Shown: positions 22,124-34,900 of the stretch, in pieces
Numbering within the stretch: the stretch's first letter is position 1
How the letters are laid out: each line of letters begins with the position of its first letter
DNA from: Phanerodontia chrysosporium
Lineage: Eukaryota; Basidiomycota; Agaricomycetes; Polyporales; Phanerochaetaceae
DNA length: 64,000 bases
Assembly (NCBI GenBank): GCA_001910725.1
Contig: MJGA01000004.1
Coordinates: 1,798,001 to 1,862,000 of the forward strand
Direction of reading: 5' to 3'
Position numbers and translations under genes: made by a program
The notes under the pieces: generated by a model
Seen by the model: only the letters and a program-made list of their open reading frames with translations
Told to the model about the DNA's origin: nothing
Database searches by the model: none

Positions 22124-24082
22124 ATGACGAGCACAACTCATACCACTCCAAACCCGCGAGGGCCATGTCTCGATGAGGCCTCCGCGCCCCAGGAGCCCCC
22201 GAGCCACGACCCCAACGCGCCAGACCCGTCCTTCCCGTTCGCGAGCACAAACATCGCCCAGGGCGGCATGACCGACGAATACCGCGTTGTCTCGCCCACG
22301 GGCATGATCTCCGGCGACAAGGCGCTCCGCCCGATACCGTCCAACCACTCGGTCACGCCACCCGTGCTTCGCGACCCGGAGACGGCGCGCGAGCTCAAGA
22401 ACGTCAAGCTCGTCACCTTTGTCCCCAACGACCCTGAGGACCCGCGAACCTGGTCAAAGCTCTACAAGTGGTGTACGTCTCATACTCTCCCAAATATATC
22501 TCACAGCTGACCTGTTTTCTCCAGGGATAACGGCCATTTGCGCGATGTCGGTAGTAGAGGTCGCGTTTGCTTCGTCGGTCGTCACCGGTGACTTTGACGG
22601 TCTCATGGAGGAGTTCCACATGGGTCTCGTCGTCATCTCACTGAGTGTCAGTCTCATGGTCTGCGGCTTCGGACTCGGGCCTCTGTTCTGGTCGCCAGTC
22701 GTAAGTCATCTTCCATCTTCGCGTGCCGCCATCACATACTCACTTTCTTCAGAGCGAGATCGTTGGCCGGAGACCCATCTGGATAATACCGTCGATCATC
22801 TACGTCATCTTCATCATCCCCTGCGCTGTCGCCAAGAATATCCAGACGCTGCTCATCTGTCGTTTCCTCTGCGGTTTTTTCGCGTCTGCTCCATTGACGC
22901 TCGCCGGCGGCACGATTTCTGATATCTGGGACAATGAGGAGCGTGGCTTTGCCATTGCACTCTTTGCCGCTGCTCCGTACGGTGGACCCGTCCTCGGCCC
23001 TATTGTCGGCGGTTTCACTGGCGAGGGCGCTGGCTGGCGCTGGATCTTTTGGGTCAGTCCCTCCGTCCTCCTACGACTGCACGATCTGTGCTGACTGTGT
23101 GGATTACGATAGGTTAACATGATCTTCGCTGGTGTTATGATGCTGTTCAAGGCCTCTGTCCCGGAGACGTACGCGCCTGTTATCCTCAAGCGACGTGCCG
23201 CCAAACTCAGGAAAGAGACCGGAGACCCAAACATCTGCACCGAACAGGAGATGTTCAGGGTGCCATTAGCAGAGATGATGAAGGACACCCTCATCCGCCC
23301 CTTCCAGATGCTCGCGACAGAGCCGATCCTGCTCCTACTTTCCATGTACATCGCGCTCATCTACGGTCTTCTGGTAAGCACACGACCGCATGTAGTATGT
23401 CGCCCTGCTAATGCTCGAGTCCAGTACGCCTTCTTCTTCAGCTATCCCGTCGTTTTTGGCGGCAACTACCAGTGGAACGACGGCCTCGTCGGGCTGACGT
23501 TCATCTCCGTCTGGATCGGGCTCGGCCTCGCGCTCTGCGTGATGCCCTTGCTGCAGAAGGACTACATGAAGCGCGCCGCGGCCAAGGGCGGGAAGGCGGA
23601 GCCCGAGGACCGCCTCGTCGGCATGATGGTCGGCGCGGTGTGGGTGCCGATCTCGCTCTTCATCTTCGGCTGGACGAGCCCGCCCGCGGTCATGCCCGGC
23701 GGCGGCAACTGGGTCGGGCCCGTCAGCTCGGGCATCCCGTTCGGCTTCGGCATGGTCACGATCTACTTTTCGGCGAACGCGTACATCATCGACGCGTTCC
23801 CCGGCTACGTCGCGAGCGCGCTCGCTGCGAAGACCGTCATCCGCTCGGGCTCGGGCGCCGCGATGCCGCTGTTCATCACCGCTATGTACCACAACCTCGG
23901 CAATGGCTGGGCGGCGAGTACGTGGGCGTTCATCTCGCTAGGCATGGTGAGTTCTGCAGCTCGTATTCTTGTGGATGATGACGGGAGCTGACGGTGTCTC
24001 TTCCTAGCTCCCTATCCCCTTCCTCTTCTACCGCTACGGCAAGTTCATCCGGTCAAAATCAAAACGTGCTACGTCAGCATAG
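22124..24082 (+). CDS. MFS transporter, DHA1 drug:H+ antiporter type (Tpo1/Flu1-like)
   Basis: This is a plasma-membrane proton-driven exporter. The subfamily moves polyamines, azoles and other small molecules. An N-terminal hydrophilic region with N-D-P-E-D-P-R-T-W-S-K-L-Y-K-W is diagnostic of this group. The first helix is I-T-A-I-C-A-M-S-V-V-E-V-A-F. The loop 2-3 signature is S-E-I-V-G-R-R-P-I-W-I, and helix 5 has A-P-Y-G-G-P-V-L-G-P-I-V-G-G-F (motif C-like). The C-terminal half has the P-V-S-S-G-I-P-F-G-F-G-M-V-T-I-Y helix and ends F-Y-R-Y-G-K-F-I-R-S-K-S-K-R. Six introns are placed, the first splitting the Trp of K-W-I-T-A. About twelve helices are expected. The start is uncertain: 22124 is the first in-frame ATG, and 22078 is out of phase. 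Confidence 0.87.
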
Positions 24083-24535
24083 AGCTTCTTGCCCCCTTTC
24101 CTATCTCTCTCTATTCCCTCCATTTGTTGTTTACTTGTCATACAGCGACGCCTCTCACGACCACACGTCTCTACCGCGTACCGACGCACGTCGTTCTTTT
24201 TCTCCTTGCATACATCCCACTGTATTACCCTATAGATCGCCCCTGGGCTTGTATTGGACGCTGTAATCTAGATACCACGGGTTACCTAGTAATGTATATC
24301 TCCCGCACGCGCTGCCACGGAAAATGCCATTCCGCATGATTAAAGAGTCCATTCATAGTGTGCACGTACAGCGGAGAGGGTCAGCATGCAAGCAGAGCTC
24401 GGGAATACAGAGAGAGATGGTGACGAATACAAGACGAGTCGGGTGTGGTAGATGCAAGAAAGCGGGCCGTGTGGCACATCCCCCTAGGTTAAGAATAAAG
24501 ATGCGATAAGATATTGCGCGCGCCGCCGCGCCGGC
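24083..24535. other. Convergent 3' region
   Basis: This lies between the ends of the MFS transporter and creC. The first part is C/T-rich, as in fungal 3' ends. No gene is recognised. Confidence 0.5.
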
Positions 24536-26868
24536 TCACCCGAGCACGTCGGTGTCTGCGAAGGAGTTGCTCCGTGCGGTCCGGCTTTTCAGGTGCCGCG
24601 GGTGCACGGCGAGCGGCCGCACCCAGAGCTTGACGTGCCCGACCCTGTTCGCGGTGAGCAGCCCGCGCTGGTAGAAGATGACGTCCGTGAGCAGCTCGCC
24701 CTCGATGGGCTTGATCTGCCGCGCGTACTCCGGTTAGTGGTGGGCACGCGTTGAGCAGCGGGAAGACGCACGAGAACAGGCTGGAGCACGGCGACCTCGT
24801 TCCGTGACGGGGCGGGGTGATACCGCGGCATTGGCGGGTCCATCCCCGGACCGCCTAGAAAGACAGTCGACTCGCCGCGTCTTCGAAGAGCTAGTGACAC
24901 GCTTGACGTCATGGACATGCGTTGGTGATGTGCTGCAGCCTGACAGAGGATTTGTTGGGTATTGACGAGTGTCGTAGGGTAGCACGTGGGTCACGTACCT
25001 GCAGCTTCGGTCGATGCAAGGCACCACTTGAGAAGTCCCACTACAGTACAAGCTCATGGTCAGTCACAATAGCGACAGTGGGGCGACATATTCACCAATA
25101 TGAGCTTGTTGTCCTCGCCAACGCTACCGAAACGATACGTCCTGCCGTCGCAGCGGATATCATCGAACGCCACAGCAGCGACAAATGACGAATGGCCTTG
25201 ACACCGCGCAACCACGCGTTGCTCCCATGGTGAATAAATAGTAACGAGGTCATCTTGGCCTCCGGTCTTGATCGCGTCAGTTCGGAAGACCGCATGTGCC
25301 AAAATTAAGACGCGGTGCTTACCAGTATGTACCGTCCGTCGGGGGACCAGGCTACGCAAGTCAAGGCGCCGAAGTACGATGCATAGCAATCCACGAGTCT
25401 GTGAACCATAAGCACGCGTCCTCTAACTGGTCATGCAACGCGATACCCACTGTTCCGCCACAGCATCTATCACACGTAGACAACCGTCTTCCGCGATAGC
25501 AGCTACGTACTTGACATCTGGGGAGAACACGAAGTCTGCACTGACGTAATAAGCACATAGATGGGGCTGCTGTTCGGAAGATGCACGAACCGACAACTTT
25601 CTTCTTGGACACGCGCCAATGACTGACCGGATTCTTGGGTATGCGATCCTTGTCCTTGTCAGTCTTTCCATTAGACATAGAGGACGCTATAGTTGCGGGA
25701 TGCCATGGAGGGAAGGTGACAAAGATCGAGTCCAGAGGGTTCCACGGTTCTGGTGGTACCTGAGGAGTTTGAGGTATACCGTTCACGTCGGTAGGGACTG
25801 TGGACGTGGGATCCCTAGGAGAGAAGACACCATCTTCTCGTTCCTTATCATACAACAATATTGTGCCGTCGCGTGGGATACGAGGAAGAGGTTCGGTGAA
25901 GACGGAATCCATCGTACTGCTGTACATGGCGAATTGCAGATGCGGCCCTTATCGTTCGTTAGTGACAATCTCTCGGTATCATGGTGCGACACACCTGTTT
26001 GTTCAACCTGCCATATCTCGAGGATATGGGGTCTATGCCAGTGTTAGGACGCGAATGCGCAATATCTCTTGAAGTCCTTACCAAACCATAAGAGATCGCC
26101 TGTGTTGAAGCCTATGATCACGTCTATCCGCTCAGCAGAAGAGGTAGCGGTGTTGACATCATGGCATGTAGGATAGGCTGCAAAGAAGATGCGTGCCAGA
26201 GGTTCCTGGCAATGCTTTAGGGATGAAGGCACATGGGATAGATAATCACTCACCTTCGCTTTGCAGCCAGCCTCAGTCCAAATGAAGGACTTCGAGGAAT
26301 TATAGAACAGAAAGGTCGTCTCCCCCTGCTTCGATGCTAGATTTCTGTTCAGGTTATCCACGTTCTGGAGCCTAGTAATGAAAGTCGAGGACGTGGTTCG
26401 CATGTTGTGCTTGGGGCGGGCAGCGGACTTCTTCTTGCCTACCTGAGCCTGAGAAGGTCCGCCGAACAGGCTGTTCAGCTGCTCATGTGCGAGGGTCGGA
26501 GACGTGACATTGTCTGGTGAAGGGGAGAACGTCGATGGATCTGGTGAGGGTGCATCGTCCGGGGTTTCGCTGCTGGATACGCTGAGGCCATCCTGCTGCT
26601 TGGCCTCTCGCTCCTTGTCCAGCCTCTCCTTCTCCTGCTTCTCCTTCTCCTTCTTGTTCTCCTTCTCCCTGTTACCCCCTAGCAGTTGCGAGAGCACCTG
26701 GGAGTTGGCATTCTTGGCAGCAGTAAACTTGACCGTCACCGTCTTGAGCTTGGTTGGGTAGGTAACAGGAGCAGCAGTGATGGTATGGACACCGATGAGA
26801 TTGTGTCTGTGCTCTTCGGTGACGGTATAGACACCCTCCGGCGCAACAAAGGACGATTCAGTCTCCAT
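24536..26868 (-). CDS. creC: WD40 protein CreC / WDR20, catabolite-repression regulator
   Basis: CreC is the WD40 cofactor that stabilises and activates the deubiquitinase CreB (USP12/46 type) in carbon catabolite repression. The start is at 26868 ([14 protein letters not shown]). A Lys/Glu-rich coiled segment ([11 protein letters not shown]) precedes the conserved block [16 protein letters not shown] repeats follow: [39 protein letters not shown], and [18 protein letters not shown]. The last blade is split by introns, and the C-terminus ([10 protein letters not shown]) matches WDR20. It is divergent from BCKDHB across about 226 bp. No frame break is seen. Confidence 0.9.
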
Positions 26869-27094
26869 GATGCATCGCCGGGTGCGGGGTAAGCGGGCGT
26901 TATGGGTGAAGCTGCTACAGCTCCGGCGGCAGAGTGGAAGTGGTCCCGGACAGAGGTCATGCACCGGATCTTGCGAGCGGACCAGGTTGTCTTTGCACCC
27001 CCATGTTCTCCTCAAGGTCTGCCCGCCTCGCCAGTCGACGACTGCGGCTGGTCAACGTACGCCTCTCTGAGCAGTTTAATCTCGTTTATTCGTG

Positions 27095-28628
27095 ATGCTC
27101 ACGCCCAGGGCAGCATTCCGCACGTCGCTTCCAGTCGACCGACCGAGCCGCCACCCGCGGGCGGTCATTTACCCTCAGTCGCGACTTCGTCTTTCCTTCG
27201 TACTTCTCGCGACGCCGCCCTGCGCACACCCGGTCTGCGCTGGGTAGATGCCGACAATGAATCCTCAGACAATGTCCTTGCTGGTAGAGAAACTCGCAAG
27301 ATGAACTTGTACCAAGCGGTCCGAGACGCCATGAGGTAAATCGCCTATTTTTCACTCTGACCGCTAGGCTCAGCAAACGCTACTATGCAGTGTCGCGATG
27401 ACGAAGGACGATACTGCCGTAGTGTTTGGCGAGGACGTCGCGTTCGGGGGCGTGTTTAGGTGCACCATGGGGTTGGCAGAAGAGTTCGGTACGTGTTCTT
27501 CTCTATAGAAATGCGGGGTGAACTCATGCAGCATGGAACAGGCCGAGAACGCGTCTTCAACACACCATTGACTGAACAGGGTATTGCAGGCTTCGGCGTA
27601 GGCCTAGCCTCCATGGGCCATACCGCCATTGCCGAGATCCAGTTTGCAGACTACATTTTCCCTGCATTCGATCAGGTCTGCATACGCGCATACTCTGTGA
27701 TCGCTAGCAGATGCTCACAAATCTAATAGATCGTCAACGAGGCTGCGAAGCATAGGTTCCGCTCGGGTGGTCAGTTTGGCGTCGGCTCGCTGACCATTCG
27801 ATGCCCGACCATGAGTGTTGGCCATGGTGGTCTGTATCATTCGCAAAGTCCAGAGGGTTTCTTCATGGGCGCGTCCGGTCTGAAGGTATAGTCCTGGCAA
27901 CCTTGACTGAGACTCAGTTGCGAATTAATGCCCGCAGATTGTTATCCCGCGTTCGCCATTACAGGCGAAGGGTCTGCTTCTTGCTGCTATTCGTGATCCG
28001 AACCCGGTTATCTTCATGGAGCCCAAAATTCTGTACCGTTCGGCTGGTCAGTGCTTCCTCACACCTAAATGCTAACTGTATCTGACGTTGATGATCTTGC
28101 AGTCGAGCAAGTCCCGATAGAGGACTACGAATTGCCCCTTGGCAAGGCAGAGCATCTGACGCGCGGTAACGACCTGACGCTGCTGACATGGGGCACGCCC
28201 GTATACCACTGCGAGACCGCCCTGCATATGCTAGCAAATCCTCCGGAGCCCATCGCCAAGCATATTCCTGCCTCGGTGCGCTCTGCAAAGGTCGAGCTCA
28301 TTGACCTTCGCACCATCCTTCCATGGGACGTGGAGGCAGTAGAGGAGAGCGTCCGCCGGACAGGGCGTCTGGTGATCGTGCACGAGGCCAGTCGCACTGG
28401 TGGCGTCGGCAGTGAGGTTGCTGCAGAGATCCAGAAGCGCTGCTTCCTCAAGCTCAACGCGCCTGTCAAGCGGGTCACCGGCTGGGAGTAAGTATTCGCT
28501 TTGTGAGATGGTATATCGATTGCTCACTGAACTTTCCCAGCACCCCTGTACCGATGCAGTATGAGAAGTTCTACATTCCAGATCCTCTACGCATCATGGA
28601 TGCCATGGTGGAGACCCTCACGTTCTAA
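27095..28628 (+). CDS. BCKDHB: Branched-chain 2-oxoacid dehydrogenase E1 component, beta subunit
   Basis: This is the E1 beta subunit of the mitochondrial complex that oxidatively decarboxylates the 2-oxo acids of leucine, isoleucine and valine, forming the thiamine-diphosphate site with E1 alpha. The mature part starts near [12 protein letters not shown] and has [40 protein letters not shown], and [12 protein letters not shown] near the end. Six introns are placed. The ATG at 27095 gives an Arg-rich leader ([13 protein letters not shown]) if one G is added in the GGG at 27159-27161. Without that, in-frame ATGs at 26902 or 26959 give less leader-like N-termini. The product is certain and the start is not. 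Confidence 0.92.
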
Positions 28629-28691
28629 CGTATGCAAGCCCTAACAGATGCACATCTTGTAACATACGTGTATACATTACATGTACAGCCA

Positions 28692-31314
28692 TTATTGGTT
28701 TAAAGCAAATGCAAGCACGATAGTATCAGCCTTCCGTGCGTTTCCCGTCCGTATGCTACGCATCACCTGATTGCTCGTCCCGGCGAACGCTCTGGCTTGG
28801 ATGGCGTATAGCTTGCTGTACTCCCGCCTAGTGTCATCAACTCTGGGTGCGTCCCCGCTCGACCAGTTTCCCTTCTTTCATGCAGCTATGCTATGATGTC
28901 AGCATCATCCGCCTCCTGTGCATCGATCGTCTGACGTACAGGATGAGATCGGCATGCTTCGTCAAATGCTGGAAGCGATGGGTGACGAAGACCATGGTCT
29001 TTCCAGCACGCATAGCGCGCAGCCTTTCGAAGAGCTCGAACTCTGCACGCGGGTCCATCGCCGAGCTCGGCTCATCGACGACCACGAGCTTGATCCTGCC
29101 CGACAGCAGGCGCATGAACGTCCTCGACCTGCCACAAACCCGATCCTCAGCGACGCCCCACCCAAGAACTACATATCAGACTCACGCTGCCAGCCGCTGC
29201 TTCTCACCGCCCGACAGGCCGCGTGGGCGCTCGACCGCCTTCCTGTGCTCCGCGAGCGCGCCGGCGTGCGCGGGGCCGAGCGTGCTCACACACGTGTTCA
29301 CGGGGAGGACGTCCTCGGCGAGGCCGTGCGGGAGCGCCGCGACGAGGGGCTCTGCGCCACCGAGGCGCGCGGCGGCGCGTACGCGTGCGGCATCGTCTGC
29401 GGCGGCGGGGTCGCCGACGCCGATGTTCTCGCCGACGGAGAGCCCCGGGAACAGCGCGTGCTCCTGCGAGAGCAGCGCCGTCGCGGCGTGCCGGTCGGGC
29501 GCGCGCAGCGTGCGCGCGGGCGTCCCGTCGATGAGGAGTGTGCCGGTGCTCGGCGCGAGGAGGCCCGCGAGCAGCCGCACGAGCGTCGTCTTGCCGCTCC
29601 CGTTTGCGCCGACGACGACGACGAGCGAGGAGGGTGGGATGGTGAGCGTGACGTCGTGCACGACGGGGGTGCTGCTCCCGGGTAGCTGAAGCTTGCGTTT
29701 CTAGTAAGGGTATGAGCGTTCGGCGAGACGTGGAGGGTGATGTGCGTACTGCAGCTCGATGCCCATTCCGAGGGTTGGGTCCGCGTTGGGTGAGGGATAC
29801 GGCGTGTCTCCTGCCTGTGGTGCACCGTCTGAGCTGGTCTCTGGCTCGGCGTACAGAGCTTTCGAGCGGGCGACGGCCGACCATAGCGTGCCATGGCTCC
29901 AGCTGATGGTATAGAATGTGTACGCCATGTTTCGTGTCGTTTGCTGAAGTGTGGCAAGGAATGTTAAGGAGAAATCCCGCTCCGGGTTTGACGTGACCTG
30001 TAAGATGTAGAAGACCTGGGCATCGTAGGCGGTCAGTATGTCGTTAGCTAGGTACAACTGCAAAGCCGTACGAGAGGAAGCTGTTCGAGTACAGTGGCCA
30101 GGCAGCGAGACAGAAACTGTGGCTCGGAGGATTCAAAGGGCGGCGGGTCGTGCCAACCCTTCATAGAGTGAGACGACTTTATGGCCTTCTCGTGCTCTAG
30201 TAACTCTGGCGTCAGGCTCTGTGTTCCACAGTGATCTGTGACATACCAGTAATTATATAATTCTGTAGGCCGCCGCTGATGATCTCAGCCCGAACATGCT
30301 GTGACATGGCGATCTCATAGAAGGCGAGAGCGCGGCGGTAGCCGGTGTCTGTCACGTAGCATATCATACCTGCCGTCGGAGCTATCAGTGTGGCGTTCAG
30401 TGTCCCTTTGCAGAGGCACTTACTACTGAGACCCACTGAACGTGCCGTGTATTGGCGCACCATCGGACTTGCGAGGCAAAGCATGACGAGCACATATCTA
30501 TGACGCTGGCCCTTCACTAGATTCATAAGTAGAATGAGCTCTGAGCTGAGGGTACTGAGAGAATCGAGCATGCAGCAGATGTGCGTGAGCATGTTGTCGC
30601 GCATCGAAATAGGCAGGTGGTGATTACGAGGTCCTGCAGGCCCTGTTGTTGGCTCAGTTCCTGCAGTAGCGACTAAGAAAGATGGGGAGTACTCACCTTT
30701 TGTGGCTTGCGGGTCCAGCTGGAGCTCGGCTTTCATTTCGCGAATTTTGCAGAGCATTTCCACTCGGGCGGCCAGAGTGCGATCGGCATATGTTCTGTCA
30801 TTGGGAAAACATGTGATACTATGTATCACATCATTACTGGAGCGTGACTTGCCTCGACCATTGCCACGCCGTCGAGAATAGTTCAAGGACAATGCGCCAC
30901 GCCAGTATCTGAAGAATTTCATGCAAGTCGACTTTCTTGGTGCTGATTGCCTTCTCTACCTATAGTATGACTGTATGAAAGCGCGATGACCGTATCTAAA
31001 GTGAAACGTACCTCTCCTAAGAGTTGATTATTTTGAAAGAGCTTCATGCCGCTGTCAATGCCGGAGAGAAGGTTGCACGCGAGGTATAGAATGAATAATG
31101 CAGGACCTGTGGAATATACGTCTTTCAGGAATCGGAAGGCATATCTCAGGTCCGAAAGGTATTTTATATGAGAAGAAATAGGTTCCCAGAAGTGCACCAA
31201 TTTTCTGCTGGAAGGACGCTCCGTGACGACTCGCCATATACCGGATTGGTGGGAGAATAGGGAAGGATGAAGGCATTCGTCGGTTAACTTCAAGCCTGAG
31301 GGAGGATTTTCCAT
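28692..31314 (-). CDS. ABC transporter, MsbA/ABCB-like half transporter
   Basis: This is a fungal half-size ABC exporter of unknown substrate. The start is at 31314 (M-E-N-P-P-S-G-L-K-L). The N-terminal membrane half is spread over several short exons and includes G-P-A-L-F-I-L-Y-L-A-C-N-L-L-S-G-I-D. The C-terminal nucleotide-binding domain has Walker A G-A-N-G-S-G-K-T-T-L, a Q-loop in L-L-S-Q-E-H, signature L-S-G-G-E-K-Q-R, Walker B L-V-V-V-D-E-P (Glu present) and switch His in V-F-V-T-H-R-F. The tail after a gtacgt intron reads C-M-K-E-G-K-L-V-E-R-G. It needs two single-base corrections, in CCCC 28853-28856 and CCC 28823-28825 (plus-strand view), to reach T-H-P-E-L-M-T-L-G-G and E-Y-S-K-L-Y-A-I-Q-A, with a stop at 28692. 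Without them it stops early. Confidence 0.85.
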
Positions 31315-31991
31315 TGTGAGGTGAGACTTGACGGAAGGAAGGATAGCTAGTTTCTCGCTACCTTGGTGTAGTACTGCCAATTATATTGTAGGTGGATGCT
31401 CTCCGAAAAGGGTAAATGAGGTATGTGGCTAGGATGTGAATTCGGAGATTAATGAGATGGATGCGTATGATAAGAATTAAAAGGGGAGCGCCACAGGAAA
31501 AGTGGGAGAGGCGGTGGGCGGGGAGCCATTGAGTCTGAATGGGAATGTGCATATCGCGTTAGTGCAGTCTGCGGGCGCGGCGACAAGGCAGCTGCTCATC
31601 AGAACATCGAGGCCATGTGTCCGAATCGGCGCCGCCATTGTTGGCCCGAGTCTCTGGCGCAGACAAGGATGACCATCTAGGGGATGAGCGTGTGCAACCG
31701 CCGAGAACTGGCAATGTTGAGATGCTCTTTTCCGCGGACGACGCATCCGGTGGCGCGTGTGGCGGTGCGTCTCTGCTGACCCGGAGACTCCGGAGGGCGG
31801 AGACGGCGGCAGACTGGTCTCTTCGCTGGACGAGGGGAGGAGATCGCGCGGAGACTTCGGTCGCGACGAGGACCCGGAAAACGTCCCTGACGCCACAAAG
31901 CGCGCGCTCGATCGGACTGATCCGACTCGCCGCCGCTCTCGGCACCCGGCCAGACGCCTCCGAGTCCCTTCCCGTTGACGACAACGACACC
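31315..31991. other. Divergent promoter region (ABC transporter / STT4)
   Basis: These 677 bp lie between two outward-facing starts. A plus-strand frame is open here but runs straight into the STT4 start without a recognisable protein. No separate gene is supported. Confidence 0.5.
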
Positions 31992-34900
31992 ATGGACTGG
32001 CAAGTGCAGACACTCTCGCTCGGCAACAGCTCTTCTCACCCTACCACAGCCTCGAACTCAACATACACCAGCTCATCCTCTCTGACCTCGCGCAGAACAT
32101 CGGAGACTGCAAAGACTCTACCTCGCTCGACGAACTCAATACCTCCATAGATCTCGTCACGTCCCAGGTGGAAACTAGAGCCGTAGAAGAGCAAGATGGA
32201 GAGCAACTTAGGGTGTTTATGGTGCGCACTACTCCTCCTCGCTGATGCGCCTCGTAACTCATCCTTTCAAGTCTACTTCCCGCGTACACTGCAACATAGG
32301 CTTCTCTGAACTGGCTGTAAACATGCCAGACTCGCTCATGTCGGAGACCGTGCCTGTTCTCGTCGAGATTCTACGCGACGTTCCGTACATTGACTTTGAC
32401 CGATGCCTTGCTTGGGATGGTGCGTCAGCACCGAATGCCATCGTGCCACTCTGCTTAACGTTTGACTAGACTGGGCACTCCCGGACCAGCTGGTGGCTGC
32501 TACAGTCTCGGCTCTGCTCCGCATCGCATCTCGTCACGCAGAACACCGTGAAGCTGCCATGGATGCCATCATCAACTTCGTCTCGCGGATCGTGTCTATG
32601 CTGTGCAAGGGAGACTGTGCGTAACCTATATGCGCTTCTGCGCTGCCCGACCGATACCTGACGTGATGCAGCTTCTGACATCCTCGCCCAATTTGCGCCC
32701 GCCTTCCACGGCTTCTACAGGGCCATCATCTCCATCCCTTTCTCGTGGTCGCTCGAGGAATGGACTGCCATCGCAACCCACCTGAATGCGCTGTTCTCCA
32801 CCGAGGTCGTCGCCGGCTTGAACCACCTGCTCATTGACGTTCTGAGGCAAGAGGAAGAAGACCCCGAGGGTGTGCTCTTCATCCGCACCTTCCTCTCGCG
32901 CTACATCTCGCGGGGCCGGCCCCTCAGCGGCTACTTCATCTTGTGCTGCGTCATCGAAGCGCAGTGGACGATCCTTGCACAAGCCCTAGTGAGAGGTCCA
33001 GAGGAAGAAACACCAGCTTATGCAGAGGCTGCAGCCGCCAATCACGCGTGGAAGAGCCTCGTGCAAGGCCCGCTGGAGGTCTCTCTGACCGGGAGTGAAG
33101 AGTTCCGGAACGCCCTGAGCAAGACGCTGGAGAGTGCAATGAAGTGCTTCACGAACCTCCTCATACAGATCGAAGAGCTGGACGCAGAACCCTCAGAAGA
33201 CAGCTACGCGTGGGAGACCATGTCGGAAAGTTTGGTATGCTTGCTATATCCGGAATACACTGTAGATCCAGACTCAACGAGACCAGAAACTGGCGTCAGT
33301 CTGCTCGGCCGCATCACACAGCCTGGACAAGGCGCTGTTCGCCCGCATCCAGCTTCTCCTCAGCGAAGACTCCCCTGTCTCGGACAACCTCGTGCAGGAG
33401 GCGGCGCTCAAGGCAACCGCCATCCTCGTCAGGAAGTGCGTGATTCTCTCGCCTTTCACATTGCGGCGTCGCTGACCGGAGGCGCGAACTACTCTAGCTT
33501 CCCGGAGATAGCGGCGAAGATGGCGAACCACCTCCGCCGCTTCGTCACGTCCCCGCTCCGATATTCGAGTTCGAATTCACACCGGGGACTCGCACTCCGC
33601 CGCCGCTCGTCGCAGCGGCCAAATGCCTCGCGCTGTGCATCGACGTCAGTCTGCCCATACTTTGCGCCGTAACCCGAAGTGCTGACACCCCGTGCTAGCT
33701 CGCTCCCGGCGACGACCTCATCATGTCGTACATGTACTCGCTGCTCAACCACATCGCCGCGACGAGCAAAGAACCGTACGAGGTCGCGAACGTCATCACC
33801 TCGCTCAGCGACTCGGCGGACTCGGCGACGCTGTACTCCATGGAGACGGGCCTCCGCGGGCTCACAGAGGACGAGAAGCGCCTCGTCGCGATCAGCACGA
33901 TCTCGGTCGTCACCAGGCTTGCGCTGGAGTTCAAGACCGAGGAGGTCAGTCGGTTTCCCGATGCGCTGGTGCGTGAACCTCACATGACGTTGCAGGTCAC
34001 CCGCTTGACGATTTCGATGCTGCTGCAACGACTGCGCAGTGCGGAGCCGACCGTCGAGGCTGCTATTGCCTATAATTTGGTCGATCTAGCGCTTGAGGCT
34101 CCTGAAGCTGCATTTGCGGACATTATCAAGGTCTTCTCAACCATCAATCGGTCTGCAAATTCAGATGATCCCAGGTTCTCCAATAACATGGTGACGATCT
34201 TCGCAGCGAGAGGTGTACTTGTATGCTGACCTCGTCTGTTCTAGGTCTGGCTGCTCAGACCAGGCTGGCTCGGGAACTTCGCCGAAGGCCCGAGTTGTAC
34301 GAGCTTTACCTAGTCGAGCTCTTGACCTTGTTCTGCGACAAGGGTGTCGCTATCCAGAACGCGACGATCTCAAACCATCGCACCAAGGTGCGGCGCAATT
34401 CCCTCACATACAATCCCGAAGGTGACACCCCCACCAAGGTCGAGGCGATGACCGAGCAGCTCGCATCGCTGCTACTGCCGATCGACGCACTGTTGAACCA
34501 CGCCGACTTCACGGTCCAGCCGTCATCGGCTCTCATCACGCTCTTCCGGAACATGTGGTTCATCTGCGTCCTCTTCCACTTCACTGCCGAGGACGGCGAG
34601 CCGACCGCGATGGAGTGGCAGCGGCCCGCGCTCGCGCGCATCGCCGCGAAGACCCCGCCGATCGTGCTCGACGAGTCGCACGACACGATCGTGAGCGACC
34701 TCGAGTACAATCCCGTGATCCGCAGGGAGTACGCCGAGACGGTAAGTATGCGGCTGCGTGTCGTGTCTGGTCCTGCTGAGCGTGTGTCGCTAGGTCATCG
34801 GCAAGCACCGGGAGATGCTCATCAAGCACATCTCGCTGCGCTCGAGCGAGATCCGGAACCTGTACCCTGGCCAGGTCATTTTTCTGCTGTGCATGCACGA

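Noticed and set aside
22078..22176. Start of the MFS transporter at 22078
   Set aside because: The frame ends after 32 codons and is out of phase with the transporter by an amount that one missing base does not fix. I kept the in-frame ATG at 22124.
7231..31314. A biosynthetic gene cluster built around the MFS and ABC transporters
   Set aside because: No synthase, P450 or tailoring enzymes are nearby. The neighbours are housekeeping genes.
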